From Gammaproteobacteria bacterium (GTDB taxonomy: Bacteria; Pseudomonadota; Gammaproteobacteria; Steroidobacterales; SZUA-146), in the NCBI GenBank assembly GCA_003228965.1, contig QIGP01000017.1:1-5156 (forward strand): DNA of 5,156 bases, read 5' to 3'. A program made the position numbers and the translations under genes. This document shows, piece after piece, positions 1 through 5,088 of the stretch. A model generated the notes under the pieces. The model was given only the letters and a program-made list of their open reading frames with translations. It did no database searches and had not been told where the DNA came from. Position 1 is the stretch's first letter; each line of letters starts with the position of its first letter.

Positions 1-159
1 GATCTGTATTTGCGCCGCCCTCTGGAGGCGCAAAAACACTACCAGGCGTACATTAACAATGCACCCGAGGCTGACGAGCGTGTAGAGAAATGGCTTGTCG
101 ATCTTGAACGCCGACACCAGATTGACGCCAGTACTTCTGCGGGAGTGGTTAGTGAGTAG
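1..159 (+). CDS. TPR-like repeat protein, C-terminal fragment (5' end outside window)
   Basis: Frame 1 is open from the first base to a TAG at 157-159 and gives 52 residues. The sequence is helical and charged, with the pattern of a last tetratricopeptide-type helix pair: LRRPLEAQKHYQAYINNAPE, then a second helix with KWLVDLERRHQ, and a short non-conserved tail. Spacing of the Ala, Tyr and Leu residues and the turn before APE resemble TPR units, but only about one repeat is visible, so the family call is tentative. In related operons known to me, TPR proteins often precede ExbB/ExbD/AgmX-type genes, which supports the reading. TPR proteins act as scaffolds, so an assembly or partner-binding role for the envelope motor encoded downstream is inferred. 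Its stop codon lies inside the start region of the next gene (GTGAGTAG), implying translational coupling. Confidence 0.65.
   Translation, partial: DLYLRRPLEAQKHYQAYINNAPEADERVEKWLVDLERRHQIDASTSAGVVSE
141..145 (+). promoter_or_regulatory. Ribosome-binding site deciding the GTG start at 152
   Basis: GGGAG lies 6 bases before GTG at 152, inside the 3' end of the TPR-like gene. It favours the GTG over an in-frame TTG at 95, which would put 19 polar residues before the signal peptide. Confidence 0.6.
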
Positions 160-538
160 GCTTCTTAAAGCGACGTACTTCGCGGTGTCCCTGGTTTTCG
201 CGTTAGGTATGACCACTTACGCTGTGGCCCAGGAGACGAACGATTCGAGCGGTGAGTCACAGTCGGCGCGTAACGCCAAGGCTAAAACTACAGACACTGG
301 CTCAAGCATTCAGCTCAAGACTACTTCGGTAACAGGAAGTCGCGAGCTGCCTAAAGTCCTGGTTATTGTGCCCTGGAAAACATCCGAGGCATTGGGGCCA
401 GGCGAACGACCGCTAGCAAGTTTAGTGGAAGAAGCGCTAACTCCGGTTGATCCGGATGTGTTTCGGCGTCAGCTTACCTATTACACGAATTTGAAGGAAG
501 CCTCTGCCGATTCCGGCAAAGGTAATACGAAGAAGTAA
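152..538 (+). CDS. Small exported protein of unknown function, motor-operon accessory
   Basis: This is a 128-residue protein. From GTG 152 it begins with a classic signal peptide: Arg3 and Lys6, a hydrophobic core from about residue 8 to 20, then a small-residue site AVA at 24-26 before Gln27, so it should be exported to the periplasm. Residues 27-52 are polar and low in complexity (Ser, Thr, Lys, Asn). The mature part has a compact motif, VTGSRELPKVLVIVPWK at 60-76, and a second block around DPDVFRRQLTYY (100-111), followed by a Lys-rich disordered tail. I recognise the core as resembling hypothetical proteins found beside ExbB genes in other Gammaproteobacteria, but it has no assigned function. 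Its place between a TPR protein and ExbB, with an 8-base overlap upstream and 33 bases to exbB, suggests a periplasmic partner of the motor. That role is inferred. Confidence 0.75.
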   Translation: MSRLLKATYFAVSLVFALGMTTYAVAQETNDSSGESQSARNAKAKTTDTGSSIQLKTTSVTGSRELPKVLVIVPWKTSEALGPGERPLASLVEEALTPVDPDVFRRQLTYYTNLKEASADSGKGNTKK

Positions 539-560
539 TTACGACACGCACCGACTTACG

Positions 561-567
561 AGGAGAG
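561..567 (+). promoter_or_regulatory. Ribosome-binding site of the ExbB-like gene, favouring GTG 572
   Basis: AGGAGAG precedes GTG at 572, with 6 bases between the AGGAG core and the start. An in-frame ATG at 578 would be 12 bases away, so GTG 572 is the better start. The two differ by only two residues. Confidence 0.6.
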
Positions 568-571
568 TAAC

Positions 572-1222
572 GTGGACATGTACAACACGATTGTCCGTTT
601 TTTTCAGGACGGGGGTCTTTTTATGTACCCCATCATGCTGGTGCTTGGCATCGGCCTAGCCATCGCGATTGAGCGCTGGTTTTATTTAACCGCCAGTAAG
701 ACACGCAATCGCCTGATTTGGAAGAAGTTGGCGCCACTTTTGAAGAAAGGTGGCTACAAAGAAGCGGCTAACATTACGCGCCAGTCCAAATCGGCCATTG
801 CCACGATTTTGTCCTACGGTTTCGCCCGTATTGAAACTGCACGACGTCGCGACGATATCGAAAAAGCCATGGAAGAGAGTTTGATGGAAGTCATGCCTCG
901 TCTGGAGAAGCGCACGCATTACCTGGCAACGTTTGCCAACATTGCAACGCTGCTTGGACTGCTTGGCACCATTATCGGTCTGATTCGGGCTTTTACCGCC
1001 GTAGCGGCCGCAAACCCTGCCGAGAAAGCGGACTTGTTGTCAGCCAGTATTTCGGTTGCTATGAACACAACGGCCTTTGGCCTGATGGCAGCCATCCCGC
1101 TGTTGCTTATGCACTCTGTGCTTACGACAAAGACAACAGAACTAGTGGATAGCCTGGAAATGGTTTCTGTGAAGTTTCTTAACAGCGTGGCTGAGCCGCG
1201 CGGTAATTCGAGCGCAGCCTAA
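572..1222 (+). CDS. MotA/TolQ/ExbB proton channel family protein
   Basis: This 216-residue inner-membrane subunit belongs to the family that, with ExbD-type partners, converts proton flow into mechanical work. Three membrane segments are visible: about 16-38, 118-142 and 158-184, with a cytoplasmic helical loop at 40-115, the normal ExbB plan. Family signatures are ATLLGLLGTIIGLI (125-138) in the second segment and ISVAMNTTAFGLMAAIP (160-176) in the third. Thr133 and Thr167 match the channel threonines 148 and 181 of E. coli ExbB. The glutamate equivalent to E. coli E176 is Val162 here, a real difference from canonical ExbB/TolQ. The length fits ExbB or TolQ, but the neighbours (two ExbD-type genes and an AgmX-like gene) make exbB or tolQ proper unlikely, so no symbol is given. 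Its TAA overlaps the next start as TAATG. Confidence 0.93.
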   Translation: MDMYNTIVRFFQDGGLFMYPIMLVLGIGLAIAIERWFYLTASKTRNRLIWKKLAPLLKKGGYKEAANITRQSKSAIATILSYGFARIETARRRDDIEKAMEESLMEVMPRLEKRTHYLATFANIATLLGLLGTIIGLIRAFTAVAAANPAEKADLLSASISVAMNTTAFGLMAAIPLLLMHSVLTTKTTELVDSLEMVSVKFLNSVAEPRGNSSAA

Positions 1223-1764
1223 TGAACTCACGTCGCTGGCGTCGTCGCCACAATTCGGATGTTGCCGAGCTCAATATTACGGCTTTTATGAACCTGATGG
1301 TTATTCTGGTGCCGTTCTTGTTGATTACGGCAGTGTTTTCACGCCTGACCATTTTGGAGCTCAGTTTACCTGGTCCTTCGGATGGCGCGGCTGATGTGGA
1401 TACCCCTACGCTACAGCTTGAAGTAGTGTTGCGACAAAATGGCGTTGAAGTGGCGGACGCAAAAACGGGTTTGCTCAAAGTTTTGCCTAGGATGAACGAT
1501 GAAGAATCCTATGACCTGAAAGGGTTGAGTGATTACCTCAAGCAGGTCAAAGCTAACTACCCTGATATAACGACGGCAACAATTTTGCTGGAACCTGAAA
1601 TTGACTACAACTCTTTGGTACAGGTGATGGATACCGTGCGTGTGTATTCCTCTCCCGGGCTAATAATGACGCCTGCCGAGTTGTTTCCCGATATTTCGAT
1701 AGGCGATGCCGTCGCGGCGCCGTTAGCGGCACCGCTTGCGAACATTAGTGTGGGAGGGCAGTAA
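1222..1764 (+). CDS. ExbD/TolR-like protein 1, with Asn at the usual proton-carrying Asp
   Basis: This 180-residue protein has the ExbD plan: a basic cytoplasmic N-terminus (residues 1-10, with six Arg), one membrane segment at about 21-42, and a periplasmic domain to about residue 155 containing an ExbD-like strand-helix (TILLEPEIDYNSLVQVMDTV). The motif ELNITAFMNLMVILVPFLLI (16-35) aligns without gaps to E. coli ExbD DINVTPFIDVMLVLLIIFMV. Asp25, the residue needed for proton use there, is Asn24 here (AAC at 1291-1293). The subunit may therefore be structural or regulatory, with the neighbouring ExbD carrying the proton. The C-terminal tail (about 156-180) is Ala/Pro-rich with a short duplication. 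No Shine-Dalgarno site is evident; the ATG overlaps the exbB stop (TAATG), so translation probably depends on coupling. Family assignment is firm, the functional consequence inferred. Confidence 0.9.
   Translation: MNSRRWRRRHNSDVAELNITAFMNLMVILVPFLLITAVFSRLTILELSLPGPSDGAADVDTPTLQLEVVLRQNGVEVADAKTGLLKVLPRMNDEESYDLKGLSDYLKQVKANYPDITTATILLEPEIDYNSLVQVMDTVRVYSSPGLIMTPAELFPDISIGDAVAAPLAAPLANISVGGQ
1714..1737 (+). repeat. Short in-frame duplication in the tail of ExbD-like protein 1
   Basis: Two adjacent 12-base units, GCGGCGCCGTTA and GCGGCACCGCTT, both encode Ala-Ala-Pro-Leu near the C-terminus. The second copy differs at two third positions and one first position of a Leu codon, so the protein repeat is exact while the DNA has drifted. 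It looks like a small old slippage duplication in a disordered tail. Confidence 0.5.
1752..1758 (+). promoter_or_regulatory. Ribosome-binding site deciding the ATG 1766 start
   Basis: GGGAGGG lies 7 bases before ATG 1766, which in turn starts 1 base after the previous stop. This is a strong site and rules in ATG 1766 over an upstream in-frame TTG at 1736 that would add ten unlikely residues. Confidence 0.7.
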
Positions 1765-1765
1765 C

Positions 1766-2272
1766 ATGTCTAGTTCACGTCGCGCCAAGCGCATGGAGCG
1801 CAAACACAAGAAAGCAAAAATGCCGAGCCTGAACCTCGTCTCGCTCATGGATATTTTTACCATTCTCGTGTTCTTCTTGCTGGTGAACTCAACTGAAGTT
1901 GAGACGCTGCAAGTTAATAAAAGCGTTCAACTGCCAGAATCTATCGCTGAACAAAAACCGCGCGAGAACGTTGTAGTGATGATTACCAGTACTGATATTT
2001 TGGTACAAGGTCAACCTGCGGTGTCGCTTGCGGACGTTATAGCCAGCAGCAAGTCGGTTATTCCTGAATTGAAAATGATGCTTCAGGACCAAGTCGATCG
2101 ATTGATTGCGGACTCAGGTGAAGATGATATTGCCATGCGTGAAATTACCATCATGGGTGATAAATCTATTCCGTACAGCGTACTGAAGAAGGTTATGGCT
2201 ACGTGTACCGACGCAAACTACGGCCGCCTGTCTCTGGCCGTGATGCAGCGTGGAGCCGGAGGCAAGTCGTGA
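1766..2272 (+). CDS. ExbD/TolR-like protein 2, with the conserved Asp
   Basis: This 168-residue protein is the second ExbD-type subunit. It has a strongly basic cytoplasmic N-terminus (residues 5-18, nine Lys/Arg), one membrane segment at about 24-42 containing LNLVSLMDIFTILVFFLLV (22-40), and a periplasmic domain ending in the ExbD-typical strand-helix-strand EITIMGDKSIPYSVLKKVM (116-134). Asp29 sits where E. coli ExbD has its essential Asp25, so this copy should be proton-competent, unlike the first. It is longer than E. coli ExbD (141 residues); part of the extra length is a charged helical stretch around 91-112. An ExbD pair next to one ExbB suggests a mixed ExbD dimer inside an ExbB ring, by analogy with solved ExbB5-ExbD2 complexes; this is inference. 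Its TGA overlaps the start of the next ORF (TGATGA). Confidence 0.92.
   Translation: MSSSRRAKRMERKHKKAKMPSLNLVSLMDIFTILVFFLLVNSTEVETLQVNKSVQLPESIAEQKPRENVVVMITSTDILVQGQPAVSLADVIASSKSVIPELKMMLQDQVDRLIADSGEDDIAMREITIMGDKSIPYSVLKKVMATCTDANYGRLSLAVMQRGAGGKS
2258..2262 (+). promoter_or_regulatory. Ribosome-binding site for the 40-residue ORF
   Basis: GGAGG lies 9 bases before ATG 2272, inside the last codons of the second ExbD-type gene. Its presence is one of the main reasons to regard the small ORF as translated. Confidence 0.5.
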
Positions 2273-2394
2273 TGACAGCTGTCTTGCTATCAATAATAGC
2301 AACCGTAGTTGCGAGACAAACCGCTTGGCAAGCGGCGGAGCGCGTGCAGCCTGTGTTTGTGCGTAATCGCCGGAAGTCTGGGGGTAGCGCATGA
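2272..2394 (+). CDS. Candidate small protein (40 aa) between ExbD2 and the TonB-like gene
   Basis: ATG 2272 overlaps the stop of the second ExbD-type gene (TGATGA), and its own TGA overlaps the next start (ATGA at 2391-2394). With a GGAGG site 9 bases upstream, this is the arrangement of a translated operon member. The 40 residues begin with a hydrophobic stretch, AVLLSIIATVVA (3-14), followed by a helix-like segment rich in Gln and Ala, then a basic tail with RNRRK. The hydrophobic part is shorter than a normal membrane span and has no leading positive charge, so it could be a membrane-surface anchor or simply a translation-coupling spacer. I do not recognise a family. The alternative is that it is a non-functional leader that only carries ribosomes to the downstream start, or a gene remnant. 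The ATG-to-stop span is short enough that an open frame alone would be weak evidence. Confidence 0.55.
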   Translation: MTAVLLSIIATVVARQTAWQAAERVQPVFVRNRRKSGGSA

Positions 2395-3440
2395 CTTCCT
2401 CGATGGCTAACTACTATTCAATGAGCGACCCTCATTACCGCCGCTACGAATTGCCGTGGTCGCGCGACGTCGAAGAATTCACACGCTTTCGCAAAATAAC
2501 GCTGAGCGTCATGGTCACGTTGCTGGTATTTTCTGTCGTGATGCCGTTTCTGCCTGTTAGCGATATTGAGCGCAATGCAGCGACTGACATTCCGCCAAGG
2601 CTTGCAAAACTGGTCATTGAAAAGCAGGCGCTTCCGCCACCCCCACCTCCGCCTGTGAAAGAGCCTGAGGTTAAGCAGGAAGTGGCCAAGCCCAAACCAG
2701 AACCAAAACCTGTGCCTCCACCGGTAGTGAAACCACCACCGCGTGTGGCCAAAGTAGTCGCACCTCCGCCCGAACCTGTAGTGCAACCAGAGCCGGTTAT
2801 GCAACCTAGTCGGGAAGAAGTTGTGCAAAAAGCACGCGATAAAGCCAAGACTGTTGGACTGATGGCCGTTGCCGACGACCTTGCTGATTTACGCCAGAAC
2901 AGTGCTGTCGCTAACACCAGTGGTCGCAATCTGTCGGCGTCAGTGTCGAACAGTAACGTCACCGAGCGTTCGCTGATCACCAGCAAGAGCAGCAGACGCA
3001 GCGCTGGTGTAAAGACCTCTGACCTGAGTCGTAGTACGGGAGGTGGTGGATTGGCCGGACGCACCACAACCGCTGTAGCGGTGCCGGTCTATGCAAGCAC
3101 AGGTGGTGCCGCTTCTTCAGCTCGAGGAAGCCGTGGTTCAGACTATGCCGGGCAGCGCAGTCAGGAAGAAATTGAAACGATATTCGATAAAAATAAAGCT
3201 GCAATATATGCTTTATATAGAAGAGCTTTGCGTAAAGATCCAACACTTCAAGGTAAGCTTGTGTTGGAGCTAACCATTGCTGCTTCCGGCAAAGTCGTGT
3301 CCGTTTCGGTGGTTTCCAGCGAATTGGGTTCAGCGGACTTTGAGAGTAATCTCCTACGCCGTGTCAAAATGTTCGATTTTGGTGCACAAGACGTCGACGA
3401 AGTCACCACCACTAAACCGATCGACTTCTTCCCCGCATAA
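2391..3440 (+). CDS. TonB-like energy transducer with AgmX/PglI-type C-terminal domain
   Basis: This 349-residue protein has the architecture of a TonB-like transducer. Residues 1-34 are cytoplasmic and charged, and 36-56 form one membrane helix (ITLSVMVTLLVFSVVMPFLP). A Pro/Lys/Glu-rich arm at 82-139 opens with seven consecutive prolines and could span the periplasm. A helix follows at 141-165, then a Ser/Arg/Gly-rich linker (170-252). The C-terminal domain at about 256-349 has IETIFDKNKAAIYALYRRAL and GKLVLELTIAASGKVVSVSV, the pattern of the AgmX/PglI C-terminal domain known from Myxococcus gliding proteins and common near ExbB/ExbD genes. By analogy it takes energy from the ExbB/ExbD-type proteins encoded upstream and acts on an outer-membrane or periplasmic partner, which is not identifiable here. 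ATG 2391 has GGGGG 6 bases upstream; in-frame ATGs at 2403 and 2421 are possible alternatives. An AT-rich stretch at 3181-3240 is unlike the rest of the gene. Confidence 0.88.
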   Translation: MTSSMANYYSMSDPHYRRYELPWSRDVEEFTRFRKITLSVMVTLLVFSVVMPFLPVSDIERNAATDIPPRLAKLVIEKQALPPPPPPPVKEPEVKQEVAKPKPEPKPVPPPVVKPPPRVAKVVAPPPEPVVQPEPVMQPSREEVVQKARDKAKTVGLMAVADDLADLRQNSAVANTSGRNLSASVSNSNVTERSLITSKSSRRSAGVKTSDLSRSTGGGGLAGRTTTAVAVPVYASTGGAASSARGSRGSDYAGQRSQEEIETIFDKNKAAIYALYRRALRKDPTLQGKLVLELTIAASGKVVSVSVVSSELGSADFESNLLRRVKMFDFGAQDVDEVTTTKPIDFFPA

Positions 3441-3455
3441 TTGACGAGAATAGTG

Positions 3456-3484
3456 TGTACGAAGTGGTTTAACCACTTCGTACA
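3456..3484. terminator. Perfect 29-base palindrome after the motor operon; terminator-like hairpin or operator
   Basis: Arms TGTACGAAGTGGTT and AACCACTTCGTACA are exact reverse complements around a single T, starting 16 bases after the operon's last stop codon. In RNA this gives a stem of about 12 pairs with a UUUAA loop. No T-run follows on either strand, so it is not a textbook intrinsic terminator; it could protect the mRNA 3' end, assist factor-dependent termination, or be a protein-binding operator for the downstream gene. Confidence 0.5.
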
Positions 3485-3571
3485 TGCCATTTATCACTCT
3501 GTCGCAATAACGCCCTCCAAGATGCGTTACTATTCCAACAGGAATTACCCGACGCCGAGAGGGGAAACATC

Positions 3572-4453
3572 ATGTTAATGCGTTCAGTGTTATTCGTGCC
3601 TGGTGGCAGCGAAAAAATGCTGTCCAGGTGCGAGGGTCTAACGGCCGACATTCTCATGCTCGATCTTGAAGATTCCGTAGTCCCGGCGCGTAAAGCTGCC
3701 GCCCGCGATTTGGTTGCCAACCTGGTGAACACGGCCGACGAAGCTCTCCGCGAGCGTTTGTGGGTACGCATTAATTCCTGGCAGAGCGGCCTTCTGGAAG
3801 AAGACCTTGAAGTCATTGCGCCATTGATGCCAAAGGGTTATTTGTTGCCCAAAGCCCGCTCTGCAAAAGACGTGTCCGACCTCGATCGCCTCCTCGATAA
3901 TTTGGAGCTGTCCGACGAGCACCGTCGATCACGTATTGTTTCGATGGTCTCCGAAGTGCCTGAAGCTCTCCAGCAGTTGGCGTCGTATAACACCGTGCTA
4001 CCCCGTTTTGAGGGTATGTCCTGGGGTGCTGAAGATCTTTCTGCGGCGCTTGGTGCATCGAGCAACCGTGACGCCAACGGCGAATGGCTACCCATATACC
4101 AGCACGCGAGAACGCAGTGCCGAATAGCTGCGGCCAGTGCCAACGTTGCTGCGCTTGATACTGTGTACACTGACTACAAGAACAGCGAAGGGTTAAAGCG
4201 CTACGCACACAATGCAGCGCGAGATGGTTTTGACGGAATGCTCGCCATTCACCCGAATCAAGTCGATATCATTAACGCAGCGTTCACGCCAACAGCGGAA
4301 GAGGTGGACCATGCGCATCACGTGATAGACGCTTTTGCCGCTAACCCTGACGCTGGTGCCATAGGCTTTAGCGGCATGATGCTCGACTTGCCTCACCTGG
4401 TGCAGGCCAAGCGAGTGCTGGAGCGTCATCAGATCATCGGTGCAAACACGTAG
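3572..4453 (+). CDS. HpcH/HpaI aldolase/citrate lyase (CitE-like) family CoA-ester lyase
   Basis: This 293-residue cytoplasmic protein has the CitE-like TIM-barrel plan at about full length. Visible signatures are RSVLFVPGG (4-12), ADILMLDLEDSV (25-36), WVRINSW (64-70) with Arg66 as the likely substrate carboxylate ligand, and SEVPEAL (127-133) with Glu128 at a metal-ligand position. MSWGAEDLSAALGA (149-162) supplies Asp155 as second metal ligand, and MLAIHPNQV is at 223-231. Family members cleave or hydrolyse CoA esters such as malyl-CoA, methylmalyl-CoA or citramalyl-CoA using Mg2+; sequence alone does not tell which. The absence of citrate lyase alpha and gamma genes argues against a citrate lyase subunit. 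GAGAGGGG (3557-3564) lies 7 bases before ATG 3572; ATG 3578 is a minor alternative. It stands 131 bases after the motor operon, is probably a separate unit, and converges with the reductase gene 14 bases downstream. Confidence 0.88.
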   Translation: MLMRSVLFVPGGSEKMLSRCEGLTADILMLDLEDSVVPARKAAARDLVANLVNTADEALRERLWVRINSWQSGLLEEDLEVIAPLMPKGYLLPKARSAKDVSDLDRLLDNLELSDEHRRSRIVSMVSEVPEALQQLASYNTVLPRFEGMSWGAEDLSAALGASSNRDANGEWLPIYQHARTQCRIAAASANVAALDTVYTDYKNSEGLKRYAHNAARDGFDGMLAIHPNQVDIINAAFTPTAEEVDHAHHVIDAFAANPDAGAIGFSGMMLDLPHLVQAKRVLERHQIIGANT

Positions 4454-4455
4454 CC

Positions 4456-4473
4456 CTAAAGCCGCTCCTACAG
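4456..4473 (-). repeat. REP-like half element between convergent genes
   Basis: Read on the minus strand the 18 bases are CTGTAGGAGCGGCTTTAG, which I recognise as the first arm of a common extragenic palindromic repeat of Pseudomonas and relatives (typically continuing CCGCGA). The second arm is not intact here: the bases that follow are GGCTAC. The CTG TAG at its start supplies the last Leu codon and the stop of the reductase. Recognition rests on memory of the motif, not on a search. Confidence 0.5.
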
Positions 4474-5025
4474 TGATTCATTGACAAACCCGAAACCCGG
4501 TTTGGATAGAAGGGCAACAGCCTGTTTGAGTTCGCCATCGAGCTCAGCGTTAGTCAGGCAGTTCTTCTCACCATCAAAGTTCTCATAGAATTTTGGAATT
4601 GAAACAGTCGCCACAACCTTACCGCCAAAGTGGATAGCCCCCGACGCTGCAATGCCTAGAATATTACTACCACCGCGACCACCAGGCGACGTTGCCAGCA
4701 TAACGACCGGTTTATTTTGGTACACAGAAGTATCTATACGCGATACCCAGTCGAAAAGACTCTTGTAGGCGGCTGTATACAAACCATTGTGTTCAGCAAA
4801 CGATATGACAAGTGCATCTGCGCCTGACAGTTTGCCCAGGAAATCATGGGCCAGCTGCGGAACACCAGACTCTTGTTCAACGTCGATACTGTAGATCGGC
4901 ATCGTGTAATCATTGATGCCGAGAATTTCAATGTCGGCGTCTTCGATGAGCGAACACGCATAGCGCACGAGTTTGGCGTTAATTGAGCTGAGGCTGTTAC
5001 TGGCCGCAAAAGCAATAATTTTCAC
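4468..5025 (-). CDS. NAD(P)H-dependent FMN reductase, flavodoxin-like fold
   Basis: From GTG at 5025 the protein has 185 residues, the usual size for this family of soluble flavoproteins that reduce FMN, quinones, azo compounds or metal ions with NAD(P)H. The N-terminus KIIAFAASNSLSSINAKLV (2-20) is the beta strand plus phosphate-binding loop that holds FMN. SFAEHNGLYTAAYKSLFDWV (75-94) is the family's second signature, usually near the flavin ring, and ATSPGGRGG (111-119) is the third FMN-binding loop. The start is set by AGGA (complement of 5034-5037) 8 bases upstream and by strand 1 beginning right at this codon. An in-frame ATG at 5100 would add 25 unrelated residues and overlap the neighbouring gene. 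The natural substrate cannot be told. The C-terminus ends inside the REP-like sequence. A promoter is visible just upstream. Confidence 0.87.
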   Translation of the reverse strand: MKIIAFAASNSLSSINAKLVRYACSLIEDADIEILGINDYTMPIYSIDVEQESGVPQLAHDFLGKLSGADALVISFAEHNGLYTAAYKSLFDWVSRIDTSVYQNKPVVMLATSPGGRGGSNILGIAASGAIHFGGKVVATVSIPKFYENFDGEKNCLTNAELDGELKQAVALLSKPGFGFVNESL

Positions 5026-5033
5026 AGAATGAT

Positions 5034-5037
5034 TCCT
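5034..5037 (-). promoter_or_regulatory. Ribosome-binding site deciding the GTG 5025 start
   Basis: AGGA on the minus strand, 8 bases before GTG 5025, within CCAGGAATC. Together with the conserved first beta strand starting at this codon, it favours GTG 5025 over the ATG at 5100. Confidence 0.5.
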
Positions 5038-5059
5038 GGTAGGGGTTCGATTTGGATCG

Positions 5060-5088
5060 AGTATACGTGTTGCGTTATGCACTTTCAG
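5060..5088 (-). promoter_or_regulatory. Probable sigma70-type promoter of the FMN reductase gene
   Basis: On the minus strand, CTGAAA (complement of 5083-5088, four of six matches to TTGACA) is followed after exactly 17 bases by TATACT (complement of 5060-5065, five of six matches to TATAAT). A transcript would start near 5053 and carry a leader of about 28 bases before GTG 5025. The -35 lies within the last codons of the preceding minus-strand gene. Confidence 0.45.

Noticed and set aside
9..34. Inverted repeat TTTGCGCC ... GGCGCAAA
   Set aside because: It lies within the coding end of the TPR-like protein and no terminator or regulatory context fits. An 8-base stem of this kind is expected by chance in GC-rich codons.
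95..151. TTG start at 95 for the small exported protein
   Set aside because: It would add 19 residues before the signal peptide and overlap the TPR-like gene by 65 bases. GTG 152 has a well-spaced GGGAG and puts the charged n-region of the signal peptide first.
1222..2272. The two ExbD genes as a recent tandem duplication
   Set aside because: Beyond the shared membrane motif pattern, the two proteins differ throughout in sequence, length and N-terminus, so they are old paralogs.
2444..3067. Long open frame on the minus strand opposite the TonB-like gene
   Set aside because: It is the complement of the proline-rich and Ser/Gly-rich coding region, and its protein is low-complexity Gly/Thr/Ser with no recognisable domain. 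The plus-strand gene explains it.
3441..3472. TTGACG as a -35 box for the lyase gene
   Set aside because: No acceptable -10 lies 16-18 bases downstream, and the hexamer directly follows the stop codon of the motor operon.
3502..3533. TCGCAA ... TACTAT as a promoter for the lyase gene
   Set aside because: Spacing is 20 bases and each hexamer is weak (three and four of six). A promoter is expected in this region, but I cannot place it with confidence.
4485..4504. CAAACC ... GGTTTG hairpin near the 3' ends of the convergent genes, as a terminator
   Set aside because: The stem is only six pairs with an eight-base loop, has no T-run, and lies within the reductase's conserved reading frame.
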